The translations under genes and the position numbers were made by a program. Positions 31,161 to 41,800 of a stretch of 64,000 nt of DNA are shown here, piece by piece; within the stretch, counting starts at the first letter, position 1; each line of letters opens with the position of its first letter. Source of the DNA: Nocardia terpenica (GTDB lineage: Bacteria > Actinomycetota > Actinomycetes > Mycobacteriales > Mycobacteriaceae); the NCBI RefSeq assembly GCF_013186535.1, contig NZ_JABMCZ010000001.1, positions 1,426,001 to 1,490,000 of the forward strand. Reading direction: 5' to 3'. The notes under the pieces were generated by a model. It was not told the origin of the DNA and made no database searches. It saw only the letters and a list, made by a program, of their open reading frames with translations.

Positions 31161-31974
31161 CGTACTGATAACCGGTGCCACCGGCACCACCGGCAGCCGT
31201 GTCGCGAAACTGCTGCGCGCGCAGAGCATTCCGGTGCGGCTGGCCACCCGGACCCCGGGCGCGGAGCGGGCGCAGATCCGATTCGACTGGGACACCGGCA
31301 TTTTCGATGCGGCGCTGGCGGGTGTCTCGGCGGTCTACCTGGTGGCGCCGACCGGCGTGGCCGACCCGGTGCCGCTGGTGACACCGTTCGTCGAGCAGGC
31401 GCGGCGCTACGGCGTGCGACGGATCGTGCTGCTGGGTTCGTCGGCGATCGCGGCCTCCGACAGCGGGCTGGGCGGGCTGTATCACCTGATCCGGTCGCTA
31501 CCCGAATGGACGGTGCTGCGGCCGTCGTGGTTCATGCAGAACTTCCTCGGCGATAGTCCGGTGGCACAGGGGGTTCGGGACGGCGAGATCGTCACCGCGA
31601 CGGGCGCGGGCCGCATCGGTTTCGTCGACGCGGGCGATATCGCCGCGGTCGCCGCGCGGGCGCTGACCGATCCCGAACCACACCCGGGGGAACTGATACT
31701 GACCGGCCCGCAGGCGCTGAGCTACGCCGAGGCGGCCGAGATCATCACCGATCGCATCGGCCGCCCGGTGCGCCATCGCAGCGCGAGCGTCGCCGAATAC
31801 GCTGCGCGCCTTGCCGACTCCGGTATTCCGCCCGCCTACGCCGCGATGCTCGCCGGTCTCGACGACGACATCCGGCGCGGCGCCGAGGACCGCATCACCG
31901 ACACCGTGCCACGGGTGACCGGCCGACCGGCCCGCGGCTTCCACGAATTCGTCACGAAGGAGATGACCCGATGA
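31153..31974 (+). CDS. NmrA-like NAD(P)-binding oxidoreductase
   Basis: The 273-aa protein starts VLITGATGTTGSRVAKLL, a TGxTGxxG nucleotide-binding motif, with VYLVAPTGVADPVPLVTPFV, IVLLGSSAIA and WTVLRPSWFMQNFL, all typical of the NmrA/ergot alkaloid AgnL-like SDR group. ATG 31153 lies 8 nt inside the previous gene and the stop overlaps the next start by ATGA, so all three genes are co-translated. Confidence 0.85.
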   Translation: MPDVLITGATGTTGSRVAKLLRAQSIPVRLATRTPGAERAQIRFDWDTGIFDAALAGVSAVYLVAPTGVADPVPLVTPFVEQARRYGVRRIVLLGSSAIAASDSGLGGLYHLIRSLPEWTVLRPSWFMQNFLGDSPVAQGVRDGEIVTATGAGRIGFVDAGDIAAVAARALTDPEPHPGELILTGPQALSYAEAAEIITDRIGRPVRHRSASVAEYAARLADSGIPPAYAAMLAGLDDDIRRGAEDRITDTVPRVTGRPARGFHEFVTKEMTR

Positions 31975-33191
31975 AGCAGTTGCTGTTCCCCGACGACGCA
32001 CAGTTCTGGTTCGAGACCCTGCGCGTGTTCAGCCACGCGAGCTACGGCGGAGCGGATTTCGGCGAGGTGCTGGCCACCGCCGCCGGTATCACCGCCGGTG
32101 ACTACGACAGCTGGCACGACCGCTGGCTGGCGACCGCGGAACGCGTTGCCGCCGAGGCGGAGAAGGCCCACCCGATCAGCGCCCGCGACGGATTCCTGCG
32201 CGCCAGCACGTATTTCCGGACCGCGGAGTTCTTCCTGCACGGCGACCCGGCCGATCCGCGCATCGACTACGCCTATGGGCGCAGCGTCGAATGCTTCCGC
32301 GCCGCGATCGCCGACGACCCATCCATCCGGCCGGTCGAGATCCCTTACGAGGGAACCACTCTCAGCGGCTACCTCTACCGCGCGCCCGGCTCCGGGCCGA
32401 AGCCGACGCTGGTGATGCACAGCGGATTCGACGGCTCCTGCGAGGAATTGCACTTCCAGGGGGCGCTCGCCGGGCAGGAGCGCGGCTACCACGTCCTCAC
32501 CTTCGACGGACCCGGACAGTCCAGCGCCATCCACGGCAAGGGCCTGCGCTTCCGGCCGGACTGGGAGCATGTGGTCGGCCCGGTGCTCGACTTCCTCGCC
32601 GAGGATCCGGAGGTCGATCGGCGGCGAATCGCGTTGCTGGGTATCAGCCTCGGCGGCATGCTCGCCCCGCGTGCGGCCGCCTTCGAGCCCCGCCTGGCCG
32701 CGGTGGTGGCCGTCGACGGCGTGTACGACGCCAGCTCCGCGGTGACCGGACTCTTCGGCCTGCCCGACGACGAACTGCGCCGCCGCCTGCGCGCCGCGCA
32801 CGATCCGGAACTGGACGCGATCATCGCCGCCGCCCGGTCGGCGAGCCCGGTGGCGCGCTGGGCCTGCGACCAGGGCCGCTACGTGATGGGCGGGAACACC
32901 GATCGCGAATTCATGGCCGTCTTCCTCGACTACAACGTCGCCGACGGTGTGGCGGAACGGATTTCGTGCCCGGTGCTGGTGTGTGAGGCGACCGAGGACC
33001 TGTTCTGGTCCGGCGACGGCGAGCAGGAGGCCGAACCGCGCCGCCTGTACCGCCACCTCACCGGGCCGAAGACGCTGCTGAGCTTCACCGCCGAGGAGGG
33101 CGGCGACGCCCACTGCCACGCGGGCGCCCAGCGATTGGCGTCGGCAAGGATCTACGACTGGCTCGACGACACGCTCAGTGCCCGCGCTTGA
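31971..33191 (+). CDS. Alpha/beta hydrolase (FrsA/2,6-dihydropseudooxynicotine hydrolase-like)
   Basis: The 406-aa protein has a helical N-terminal lid (residues ~1-120) and an alpha/beta-hydrolase core: LVMHSGFDGSCEELHF (oxyanion region), ALLGISLGGMLAPRAA (nucleophile Ser in GISLGG), LVCEATEDLFW (acid) and EEGGDAHCHAG (His). The size and lid match C-C bond hydrolases or esterases of the FrsA-like group. It ends the TetR-controlled operon with a SnoaL-like and an NmrA-like protein, a combination that suggests modification of a small aromatic or polyketide-like compound. The 3' end overlaps the convergent gene by 17 nt. Confidence 0.85.
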   Translation: MKQLLFPDDAQFWFETLRVFSHASYGGADFGEVLATAAGITAGDYDSWHDRWLATAERVAAEAEKAHPISARDGFLRASTYFRTAEFFLHGDPADPRIDYAYGRSVECFRAAIADDPSIRPVEIPYEGTTLSGYLYRAPGSGPKPTLVMHSGFDGSCEELHFQGALAGQERGYHVLTFDGPGQSSAIHGKGLRFRPDWEHVVGPVLDFLAEDPEVDRRRIALLGISLGGMLAPRAAAFEPRLAAVVAVDGVYDASSAVTGLFGLPDDELRRRLRAAHDPELDAIIAAARSASPVARWACDQGRYVMGGNTDREFMAVFLDYNVADGVAERISCPVLVCEATEDLFWSGDGEQEAEPRRLYRHLTGPKTLLSFTAEEGGDAHCHAGAQRLASARIYDWLDDTLSARA

Positions 33192-33822
33192 TCCACTCCG
33201 ACAGGTGCGGCGCCTCCGCGCCGACGGTGGTCGAATCCCCGTGCCCGGTGTGCACGACCGTGTCCGCGGGCAGCATGAGCAGCCGGGTGCGGATGGATTC
33301 GATGATGGCAGGGAAGTCGGAGTAGGAGCGGCCGGTCGCGCCGGGGCCGCCGGAGAACAGGGTGTCGCCGGTGAAGACGACACCCTGGGCGGCCAGGTAC
33401 AGGCAGCAGCACCCGGGGGAGTGACCGGGCGTGTGCAGCACCCGAAGTTCGGTGTCGCCGACCGGGATTCGCTGCCCGTCGGTCAGCGGCCGGTATCCGA
33501 CCCCGGGATGCACGGCCTGCCACAGCATGTCGTCGGCCGGGTGCAGCCGGATCGGCGCGCCGAGGGCCTCGGCCAGGGCGGGGGCGGCATTGATGTGATC
33601 GTTGTGGGCGTGCGTGCACACGATCGCGGCGACGGTCCGGTCGCCGACCGCCGCGACGATGGGCGCGATGTCGTGCGCGGCGTCGATCACCACCGCGGCG
33701 CGGTCGTCGCCGACCACCCACACGTTGTTGTCGACATCCCAGCTGCCGCCGTCCAATTCGAAGGTTCCGGAGGTGACGATCCGATCGATTCTCACGGCCG
33801 CACCACCGATCTGCTGAGACAT
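33175..33822 (-). CDS. Metallo-beta-lactamase-fold hydrolase (glyoxalase II-like)
   Basis: The 215-aa protein has the binuclear zinc signature CTHAHNDHINAAP (THxHxDH, residues ~69-80), VLHTPGHSPGCCCLYL, GVVFTGDTLFSGGPGATGR and VVHTGHGDSTTVGAE. The GDTLFxGGxGxTGR segment marks persulphide dioxygenase/glyoxalase II-like enzymes acting on thioesters or thiols such as mycothiol conjugates in this phylum; the substrate is inferred. ATG 33822 has AAGGAGGAG 4 nt upstream. It follows the Clp-N gene by 29 nt. Confidence 0.88.
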   Translation of the reverse strand: MSQQIGGAAVRIDRIVTSGTFELDGGSWDVDNNVWVVGDDRAAVVIDAAHDIAPIVAAVGDRTVAAIVCTHAHNDHINAAPALAEALGAPIRLHPADDMLWQAVHPGVGYRPLTDGQRIPVGDTELRVLHTPGHSPGCCCLYLAAQGVVFTGDTLFSGGPGATGRSYSDFPAIIESIRTRLLMLPADTVVHTGHGDSTTVGAEAPHLSEWIKRGH

Positions 33823-33851
33823 GAACTCCTCCTTGCGCTGCGGAAGGTGGG

Positions 33852-34523
33852 CTACCCGGCCCGGCCCTCCCCGGTTCCGAGGATGGTAACCAGTTCGGCG
33901 CGTACGAGTTCGGGATCGGCCCCGGCCGCGTCGAAGACCCGGCGGCACAGATCGGGGTCGACGGCGAGCAGCGCCAGCAGCAGGTGGGCGGTCTCGACGT
34001 GGTCGTGATGGTGGTGCCGGGCCTCCATGCCCGCCCGCGCCAGCGTCTTGCTCGCCGTCCGCGACAGCGTGATGCGGGTGCGGCCCAGCGCGGTGCGCAC
34101 CGGTTCGGCGTCGAGCCCCAGGGCCCGCACCGCGCGAGCGGCCACCGAGCCGGAATCGGCCTGTGCGGCACGAACAATGCCCAGCAGCAGATGGTCCGGC
34201 GTGATGGTGGTGTTGCCGAGCTCCAGCGCCTCGCGAAACGCGCTCTCCAGCGCGGATTTAGCCTCGGCGGTGAACGGAATGTGACCGGCCGCAGCGCCTT
34301 TCGTCGGGCCGGGTGTCATCGGAACTCTGGCGACGGCCTCGTCCGCGCCGAGCCCCAGCCGCTCGAGGGTCTGCGCGGTGGCCGGGGCCTCCTCCGCCGT
34401 GGCGACCCGGAAGACGCCGATCAGCAGGTGCTCCGCCCCGATATAGTCGTGATCGAACCCACGCGCCGCCTCCTGAGCGTGTACCACCGCGTGCTTGGCC
34501 TGGTCGGTAAACCTTTCGAACAT
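33852..34523 (-). CDS. Clp N-terminal domain protein without ATPase module
   Basis: The 223-aa protein has ClpC-type N-domain repeats: MFERFTDQAKHAVVHAQEAA...IGAEHLLIGVF, then FTAEAKSALESAFREALELG...ITPDHLLLGIV, and a third partial copy with HHHHDHVETAHLLLALLAV. There is no Walker motif, so it cannot unfold substrates itself; such proteins may act as adaptors or decoys for ClpC1. An HHHHDH run could bind metal. ATG 34523 follows GGAAGGGG. It is upstream of the metallo-beta-lactamase-fold gene, probably one operon. Confidence 0.85.
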   Translation of the reverse strand: MFERFTDQAKHAVVHAQEAARGFDHDYIGAEHLLIGVFRVATAEEAPATAQTLERLGLGADEAVARVPMTPGPTKGAAAGHIPFTAEAKSALESAFREALELGNTTITPDHLLLGIVRAAQADSGSVAARAVRALGLDAEPVRTALGRTRITLSRTASKTLARAGMEARHHHHDHVETAHLLLALLAVDPDLCRRVFDAAGADPELVRAELVTILGTGEGRAG

Positions 34524-34894
34524 CGCGCACCCCTTCCGGCGGGTGAGCTCCCGTCGTCCCCACCCAGGGTAGCCGTCCCCTCGAAAGACCCGCTCTACCT
34601 GCGATTTCCGCCTCCCGGATATTCCGGTGTGCTCAGTCGGAGTGGTCGAGGCGTCCAGATCATTTCCGCCCGAGCACGGAAAAGTATAAAACAGACAAAA
34701 AGGTCGGAGTGAGAAATTCCTCAATCCGCGCTGAGCTCGGTCGATGTCCGGGCGGCCGGTGGGTCTCTTGACACCGGTCGGACCGCGTACAACAGTTGAA
34801 TAGTTACCGTAGGTAAATTAATTGCGAGGACACGCGGTTCCCCGCGCTTGTGCATATCAGAACATCGAACGAAGTGGATCGAGGAGCCCGGCGG
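34524..34894. promoter_or_regulatory. Divergent promoter region between the Clp-N gene and the first CAR
   Basis: On the plus side TTGACA (34768-34773) is a good -35 element, and TTACC-GTA-GGTAA (34804-34816) is a short inverted repeat that could be an operator for the CAR gene. On the minus side the AT-rich block 34676-34700 contains TATACT as a -10 candidate for the Clp-N gene. No gene is seen here. Confidence 0.45.
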
Positions 34895-37800
34895 ATGGAC
34901 GCTGAAGCGGAGTACGAGGAGCTGGCACGGCGTGCCGAGGAACTGATCGCGAGCGACGATCAGATCGCCGCCGCCGTACCGGACGAATCGGTGAGTACGA
35001 CCCTGCAGGATCCGGGGCTGCGGCTGTCGCAGCTCGTCGCGACGGTCATGGAAGCGTACGCGGATCGGCCCGCGGTGGGGCAGCGGGCGGTGGAGTTCGT
35101 CGCCGACGAGTCGGGCCGCCGCCGCACCACGCTGCTGCCGCGGTTCGACACCATCACCTACGGTGAGCTGTGGCAGCGGGTGCGCGCGATCGCCGCCGCC
35201 TGGTATCACGATGCCGAAAGGCCGGTACGCGCAGGCGATTTCGTCGCGATTCTGGGCTTCACCAGCATCGATTACACCATTGTCGACGTGGCGTGCGCGA
35301 TCACCGGCACCGTCGGGGTGCCGTTGCAGGCGGGGGCCTCGCTGGCGCAGCTGCGGCCGATCGTGTCCGAGACCGAGCCGCGGGTGTTGGCGAGCAATGT
35401 CGAACAGCTCGACGCGGCAGTCGAACTCGTGCTGGCCGCCGATTCGGTGCGCTCGCTGATCGTCTTCGACTACCACGCCGAGGACGACGTGCACCGTGCC
35501 GCCGTCGAGACCGCGCGCCGCCGCCTGGCCGACAGCCCGGTGCTGGTCGAAACCCTGGACGCGGTGCTCGCCCGGGGCCGCGAACTGCCGGCCGTGCCGC
35601 TGTACACCGGCGGCGCCGCCGACGACCTGGGCCTGCTCATCTACACCTCCGGCAGCACCGGAACCCCCAAGGGCGCAATGTATCCCGAGTGGCTGGTGAG
35701 CCGCTTCTGGCGGGTCGCCGGGGATATGCCGCTGCCGTCGATCGGCATGAGCTTCATGCCGATGAGCCACGTCGCCGGGCGGGCGTCGCTGCTGTCGTCG
35801 CTGGCGCGCGGCGGCACCGTGTATTTCGCGGCGAAGAGCGATATGTCGACGCTGTTCGACGACATCGCGCTGGTGCGGCCGACCATCCTGTTCTTCGTTC
35901 CGCGCGTGTGCGACATGGTGTTCCAGCGCTTCCAGAGCGAGACCGACCGCCGGGTGGCGGCGGGCGAGGCGCGCGAGCAGGCCGAGCGCGAGGTGAAAGT
36001 CGAACTGCGCGACCACTTCCTGGGCGGCAGGTTCATCGTCGCGCTGGTCGGCAGCGCCCCGCTGTCGGCGGATATGCGCGCGTTCATGGAGTCGCTGCTC
36101 GGGCTCGGGCTGATCGACGGCTACGGTGCCACCGAGACCGGCGGCGGCGTGCTGATGAACAACCAGCTGCAGCGGCCGCCGGTGACCGACTACAAGCTGA
36201 TCGACGTCCCCGACCTCGGCTACTTCGGCACCGACAAGCCTTATCCCCGTGGCGAATTGCTGATCAAGTCGGCCACCCTGATTCCGGGCTACTACAAGCG
36301 GCCCGAGATCAACCAGGAGATCTTCGACGCCGACGGCTTCTACCGCACCGGCGACGTCATGGCCGAGATCGGTCCCGACCAGCTGGTGTACGTCGATCGC
36401 CGCAACAATGTGCTGAAGCTGTCGCAGGGCGAGTTCGTGGCGGTGTCCAAGCTGGAGGCGCTGTATATCAGCAGCCCGCTGGTGCGGCAGATGTATGTGT
36501 ACGGCAGCAGCGAGCGCGCGTATCTGCTCGCGGTGATCGTGCCGACCGCCGAGGCGATCGCCGCGCATCCGAATGCCGGTGAGCTGAAGGCGGCGCTGAG
36601 CGAGTCGCTGCAGCAGGTCGCCAAGGACGCCGAGTTGAACTCCTACGAGATCCCGCGCGACTTCCTGCTCGAGACCGAGCCGTTCAGCATGGAGAACGGG
36701 CTGCTGTCGGGCATCGCGAAGCTGTTGCGCCCCAAGCTGAAGGAGCGCTACGGCGAGCGGCTCGAGCAGCTGTACGCCGAGCTGGCGGCCGAGCAGGCCA
36801 ATGAGCTACAGGCGTTGCGCCGCGATGCCCGCGATCTGCCGGTGGTGGAGACGGTCGCTCGCGCGGCCCGTGCCCTGCTCGGCGTGACCGATGCGGAGCT
36901 GCGCGCGGACGCGCATTTCGCCGATCTGGGCGGGGATTCGCTGTCGGCGCTGTCGCTGTCGAATCTGTTGCAGGAGATCTTCGAGGTCGAGGTGCCGGTC
37001 GGTGTGATCGTCAGCCCGGCCAACGATCTGCGGCAGCTGGCCGATTACATCGAGTCCGAACGCGATTCGGGTGGGAAGCGGCCGACGGTGGGTTCGGTGC
37101 ACGGCACCGGCACGCAGATCCGGGCCGCGGATCTCACGCTGGACAAGTTCCTCGACGCCGAAACCCTGTCCGCCGCCGGGGGTTTGCCGCGTCCGTCGCA
37201 GCCGCCGCGCACGGTGCTGCTCACCGGGGCGAACGGCTATCTGGGTCGCTTCCTGGCGCTGGAATGGCTGGAGCGGCTGCACGATTCGGGCGGCACGCTG
37301 ATCTGCGTGATCCGCGGCAGCAGCGCCGAGGCGGCGCGTAGGCGGCTGGACGAGGTGTTCGACAGCGGTGATCCGGAGCTGGTGCGGCACTACGCCGAGC
37401 TGGCCGAGGGGACCCTCGAGGTGTTGCCCGGCGATATCGGTGAGCCGAATCTCGGTCTGGGCGAGCAGGAGTGGCGGCGGCTGGCGGAGACGGTCGATCT
37501 GATCGTGCATCCGGCGGCGCTGGTGAACCACGTGCTGCCGTACGGACAGTTGTTCGGGCCCAACGTGGTCGGTACCGCGGAGGTGATCCGGCTGGCGCTG
37601 ACGGCGCGGATCAAGCCGGTGACGTACCTGTCGACGGTGGGTGTGGCGGATCAGATCGCGCCCGAGGTGTTCACCGAGGACGGCGACATCCGCGAGACCA
37701 GCGCGGTGCGGACGCTGAGCGACAGCTACGCCAACGGGTACGGCAACAGCAAGTGGGCCGGTGAGGTGCTGTTGCGGGAGGCGCACGATCTGTGCGGTCT

Positions 37801-38398
37801 GCCGGTGGCGGTGTTCCGGTCGGACATGATCCTGGCGCACAGCCGGTACGCCGGTCAGCTCAACGTCCCGGACGTCTTCACGCGCCTGCTGCTGAGCCTG
37901 CTGGCCACCGGCGTCGCCCCGAAGTCGTTCTACCAGCTGGATGCGCAGGGCAACCGGCAGCGGGCGCACTACGACGGCCTGCCCGCGGACTTCACCGCCG
38001 AGGCCATCACCACCCTCGGCACGCAGGTCGTGTCCGGCTTCGAGACCTTCGACGTGCTCAACCCGCACGACGACGGGATCTCGTTGGACGAGTTCGTGGA
38101 TTGGCTGATCGAGGCGGGCCACCCGCTGGAACGAATCGACGATTTCGACCAGTGGTACGCCCGTTTCGACACCGCGCTGCGCGCCCTGCCCGAACAGCAG
38201 CGCCAGCACTCGCTGATCCCGCTGCTGCGCGCCTACCAGCACCCCGCACCCCCGCTGCGCGGAGCGGCCCTGCCCGCCAAGAAGTTCCAGTCCGCGGTCC
38301 AATCCGCCCACCTGGGCCCCGACAACGACATCCCCCACCTCACGGCGGCCCTCATCGAGAAGTACGCCACCGACCTGAAACTCCGCAACCTCCTCTGA
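34895..38398 (+). CDS. car: Carboxylic acid reductase, copy 1
   Basis: The 1167-aa enzyme reduces carboxylic acids to aldehydes with ATP and NADPH. Domains in order: adenylation (LLIYTSGSTGTPKGAMY near residue 250; YGATETGGG; RGELLIKSATLIPGYYKRPE), carrier protein with phosphopantetheine Ser682 in LGGDSLSALSLSN, and thioester reductase (TVLLTGANGYLGRFLALEWL; YANGYGNSKWAGEVLLREAH with the Tyr/Lys pair). Sequence and length match nocardial CAR. ATG 34895 has GAGGAG upstream; the GTG at 34850 adds 15 residues with no similarity. It must be activated by a phosphopantetheinyl transferase, which is not in this window. A strong terminator follows. Confidence 0.95.
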   Translation: MDAEAEYEELARRAEELIASDDQIAAAVPDESVSTTLQDPGLRLSQLVATVMEAYADRPAVGQRAVEFVADESGRRRTTLLPRFDTITYGELWQRVRAIAAAWYHDAERPVRAGDFVAILGFTSIDYTIVDVACAITGTVGVPLQAGASLAQLRPIVSETEPRVLASNVEQLDAAVELVLAADSVRSLIVFDYHAEDDVHRAAVETARRRLADSPVLVETLDAVLARGRELPAVPLYTGGAADDLGLLIYTSGSTGTPKGAMYPEWLVSRFWRVAGDMPLPSIGMSFMPMSHVAGRASLLSSLARGGTVYFAAKSDMSTLFDDIALVRPTILFFVPRVCDMVFQRFQSETDRRVAAGEAREQAEREVKVELRDHFLGGRFIVALVGSAPLSADMRAFMESLLGLGLIDGYGATETGGGVLMNNQLQRPPVTDYKLIDVPDLGYFGTDKPYPRGELLIKSATLIPGYYKRPEINQEIFDADGFYRTGDVMAEIGPDQLVYVDRRNNVLKLSQGEFVAVSKLEALYISSPLVRQMYVYGSSERAYLLAVIVPTAEAIAAHPNAGELKAALSESLQQVAKDAELNSYEIPRDFLLETEPFSMENGLLSGIAKLLRPKLKERYGERLEQLYAELAAEQANELQALRRDARDLPVVETVARAARALLGVTDAELRADAHFADLGGDSLSALSLSNLLQEIFEVEVPVGVIVSPANDLRQLADYIESERDSGGKRPTVGSVHGTGTQIRAADLTLDKFLDAETLSAAGGLPRPSQPPRTVLLTGANGYLGRFLALEWLERLHDSGGTLICVIRGSSAEAARRRLDEVFDSGDPELVRHYAELAEGTLEVLPGDIGEPNLGLGEQEWRRLAETVDLIVHPAALVNHVLPYGQLFGPNVVGTAEVIRLALTARIKPVTYLSTVGVADQIAPEVFTEDGDIRETSAVRTLSDSYANGYGNSKWAGEVLLREAHDLCGLPVAVFRSDMILAHSRYAGQLNVPDVFTRLLLSLLATGVAPKSFYQLDAQGNRQRAHYDGLPADFTAEAITTLGTQVVSGFETFDVLNPHDDGISLDEFVDWLIEAGHPLERIDDFDQWYARFDTALRALPEQQRQHSLIPLLRAYQHPAPPLRGAALPAKKFQSAVQSAHLGPDNDIPHLTAALIEKYATDLKLRNLL

Positions 38399-38435
38399 CC
38401 ACCCCACCCGCCCGCCCAGCGCCGCGCGGGCCTGT

Positions 38436-38478
38436 CCCGTCATCCCGGCCAAAAGCACGCCGGGATGACGGGATTTTT
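38436..38478 (+). terminator. Rho-independent terminator built from a hairpin repeat copy
   Basis: The stem is 14 bp: CCCGTCATCCCGGC (38436-38449) with GCCGGGATGACGGG (38459-38472), loop CAAAAGCAC, followed by ATTTTT. It lies 37 nt after the first CAR stop. The core (38443-38465) is a standard copy of the dispersed repeat. Confidence 0.85.
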
Positions 38479-38631
38479 CGTGCCGGGGGTGGCGGGATTT
38501 TTCGTGCCGGGATGGCGGGATCGTTCGTGCCGGGGTGGCAGGATTTTTCGTGCCGGGACGGCGGGATCGTTGGTGCCGGGACGACGGGATCGTTGGTGGC
38601 GGGATGGCGGGATCGTTGGTGCCGGGGACAT
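38470..38631. repeat. 23-bp tandem repeat array, about seven units
   Basis: Units start GGGAT(T/C)(T/G)TT and contain GTGCCGGGATGGC or close variants, beginning at about 38470, 38494, 38517, 38540, 38563, 38586 and 38609. The GGGAT/GGC bases match the extended stem of the adjacent terminator hairpin, as if the array had grown from its 3' half. Confidence 0.8.
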
Positions 38632-38695
38632 ATTTGTACCGCCGTGGCGGGACGGTTGACGTCTCACGTCTTCCCGGTGGTGGCCTCAATCCTTG

Positions 38696-38720
38696 TTCCC
38701 GGTGGGTCTTTTGCCGGGAA
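38696..38720 (+). repeat. Diverged hairpin repeat copy
   Basis: Arms TTCCCGG and CCGGGAA flank TGGGTCTTTTG, an altered version of the usual loop that keeps CTTTTG. It lies upstream of the second CAR. Confidence 0.6.
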
Positions 38721-38841
38721 GAATTGGGGTTTCGGTCGTTATTCATCCTGGCTGTCGGTGGCGCTAACGTCGGAGTGGTAGGGATGTATCGTGCGGTGCG
38801 CCGCAGGTTGGGATGGTTGAGCGACCCAGGGAGGGATGGTC

Positions 38842-41800
38842 GTGGCGAATAATGCGTGGCAGGAGCAGCGGGAGCGGCGCAGAGTCGCGGTGCTGGAGGA
38901 CGAGCAGGTTCGCCGGGCGGCACCGGTACCGGATGTGCTCGAGGAGTTGTTGCGGCCGGGGCTGGCGCTGGCGCGCATCGTCGCCATCGCGGCGGAACGC
39001 TACGGCGATCGGCCCGCTCTCGCCCACCGCGCCACCGAACTGGTCACCGACGAATCGGGCCGGACGATACGGCGATTGCTGCCCCGCTACGACACCATCA
39101 CCTATCGCGAGATGTTCGAGCGGGTGCGGGATTTGGCGGCCGCCTGGCACCACGATGCCGAAAAGCCGGTGCGCTCCGGCGATTTCGCGTGCACCATCGG
39201 CTTCACCAGCAGCGACTACGCCATCGTCGACCTGGCCTGCACCTACCTCGGCCTGGTGTCGGTGCCGATGCAGGCGGGCGCCGCGGTGGCACAATGGAAT
39301 TCGATCACCGCCGAGACCCGCCCGCGCGTGATCGCCACCTCGCTGGAACAGCTCACCTCCGCCGTCGAATCCATTATCACCGGCACCGCGCCGGAGCGGG
39401 TGCTGGTCTTCGACTACGAGCCCGGCGACGACACCCACCGCGCCACACTGGAATCCGCGCGCACCCGGCTGCGGGAGGCGGGCATCGCGGTGCTGCTGGA
39501 AACCTTCGGCGAGGCGCTCGAGCGCGGCCGCACCCTGCCCGACGCCCCGCTGTTCGAGCCCGAATCCGACGACGCGCTGCGGCTGCTGATCTACACCTCC
39601 GGCAGCACCGGCGCACCCAAGGGCGCCATCTACACCGACCGCCTCGCCGCCGCCATGTGGCAGTTCGTGGTCGGAAACCCGGTGCCCTCGATCAGCTTTC
39701 ACTACATGCCGCTCAGTCACGTTGCGGGACGGCTGATCCTGGGCGGCACCCTGGCGCGCGGTGGCACCGCCTACTTCGCCGCCGCCAGCGACCTGTCCAC
39801 GATATTCGACGATTTCGAGCTGGTGCGCCCCACCGAGCTGTACTTCGTGCCGCGGGTGTGCGAGATGCTTTTCCAGCGGTTCCAGAGCGACGTCGACCGC
39901 CGCGTGGTGGCGGGGGAGGACCGCGCGACGGCCGAGGCCGAGGTGCGCGCCGACCTGCGCGAGCGCGTGCTCGGCGGGCGGCACCTGGTGGCGCTGTGCG
40001 CGAGCGCGCCGCTGTCGGCGGAGATGCGGGCGTTCATGGAATCGGTGCTGGAACTACAGCTGCACGACGGCTACGGCTCCACCGAGGCCGGGGCCGGGCT
40101 GTTCGTCGACGACGTGGTGAAGCGCCCGCCGGTGCTGGACTACAAGCTCGTCGACGTGCCCGAACTGGGCTACTTCCGCAGCGACAAGCCGCATCCGCGC
40201 GGCGAACTGCTGGTCAAGACGACGCAAATGTTCCCCGGCTACTACAAGCGCCCCGAGATCACGGCGGAGATGTTCGACGAGGACGGCTTCTACCGCACCG
40301 GCGACGTGGTGGCCGAGGTCGAGCCGGACCGGCTGGTCTACGTGGATCGGCGCAACAATGTGCTCAAGCTGTCGCAGGGCGAATTCGTCACCGTCGCAAA
40401 GCTGGAGGCGATATTTTCTACCAGCCCGCTGATCCGGCAGATCTACGTGTACGGCAGCAGCGAGCGCGCCTTCCTGCTCGCGGTCATCGTGCCCACCGCC
40501 GAGGCGCTGGCCCTGGACCCCGCGAAACGCAAGGCGGCCGTGGGCGAATCGCTGCAACGCATCGCGAAGGAGGCCGAGCTGAACTCCTACGAGATTCCGC
40601 GCGACTTCCTCCTCGAGACCGAGCCGTTCACCACCGCGAACGGCCTGCTGTCCGGCATCGGAAAGGTGTTGCGGCCCAAGCTGAGGGACCGCTACGGCGA
40701 GCGGCTGGAACGGATGTACGCCGAGCTGGCGCGCGAGCGGGCCGACGAACTGCTCGCGTTGCGACGCGATGCCGCGGACCGGCCGGTGCTGGAGACGGTG
40801 AGCCGGGCGGCGCGGGCACTGCTGGGAGTCGCCGAGGCCGAACTGTCCCCGGATGCGCATTTCGCGGAGCTGGGCGGTGATTCGCTGTCGGCGCTGTCGC
40901 TGTCGAATCTGTTGCAGGAGATCTTCGCGGTGTCGGTGCCGGTCGGTGTGATCGTCGGCCCGGCCACCGATCTGCGGCAGCTGGCGGCCTATATCGAGAA
41001 CGAACGCGAATCCGGCTCTGCCCGGCCGAGTTTCGCTTCCGTACACAGCGGCGGCACCGAGATTCGCGCGGCGGATCTGGCGCTGGACAAGTTCATCGAC
41101 GCCGAAACCCTGTCCGCCGCCGCCGGTTCGACGCACGCTCCGCAGCCGCCGCGCACGGTGCTGCTCACCGGCGCCAACGGCTATCTCGGTCGCTTCCTGG
41201 CATTGGAATGGCTACGGCGACTACGTGATTCGGACGGAACCCTGATCTGCCTGGTGCGCGGCGGTACTGCCGACGCGGCCCGGCAGCGCCTGGACGCCGT
41301 CTTCGCCGACGACCCGGATCTCACCCGCGACTACCGGGAACTGTCCGACTCCCGGCTCCGGGTACTGGCGGGCGATGTCGCCGAACCGAATCTCGGCCTG
41401 GGCGAGCGGGAGTGGCGGCGGCTGGCCGAATCGGTCGATCTGATCGTGCATCCGGCGGCGCTGGTGAACCACGTGCTGCCCTACGACCAGCTGTTCGGGC
41501 CGAATGTGGTCGGCACGGCGGAGGCGATCCGGCTGGCGATCACCACGCGGATCAAACCGATCACCTACCTGTCCACGGTGTCCGCGCTCGCGCAGATCGA
41601 TCCCGCCGTCTTCGACGAGGACGGGGACATGCGCGACATGAGCCCGGTCCGAGTGCTCGACGACAGTTACGCCAACGGGTACGGCAACAGCAAGTGGGCC
41701 GGTGAGGTGCTGTTGCGGGAGGCGCACGATCTGTGCGGCCTGCCGGTGGCGGTGTTCCGGTCGGACATGATCCTGGCGCACAGCCGGTATTCCGGTCAGC

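Larger units (their letters stand above)
38399..38841. other. 443-nt intergenic region rich in hairpin and tandem repeats
   Basis: Between the two CAR genes lie a strong terminator (38436-38478), a 23-bp tandem array (38470-38631) and a diverged hairpin copy (38696-38720). The last ~100 nt carry the promoter of the second CAR. No gene is seen. Confidence 0.7.
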
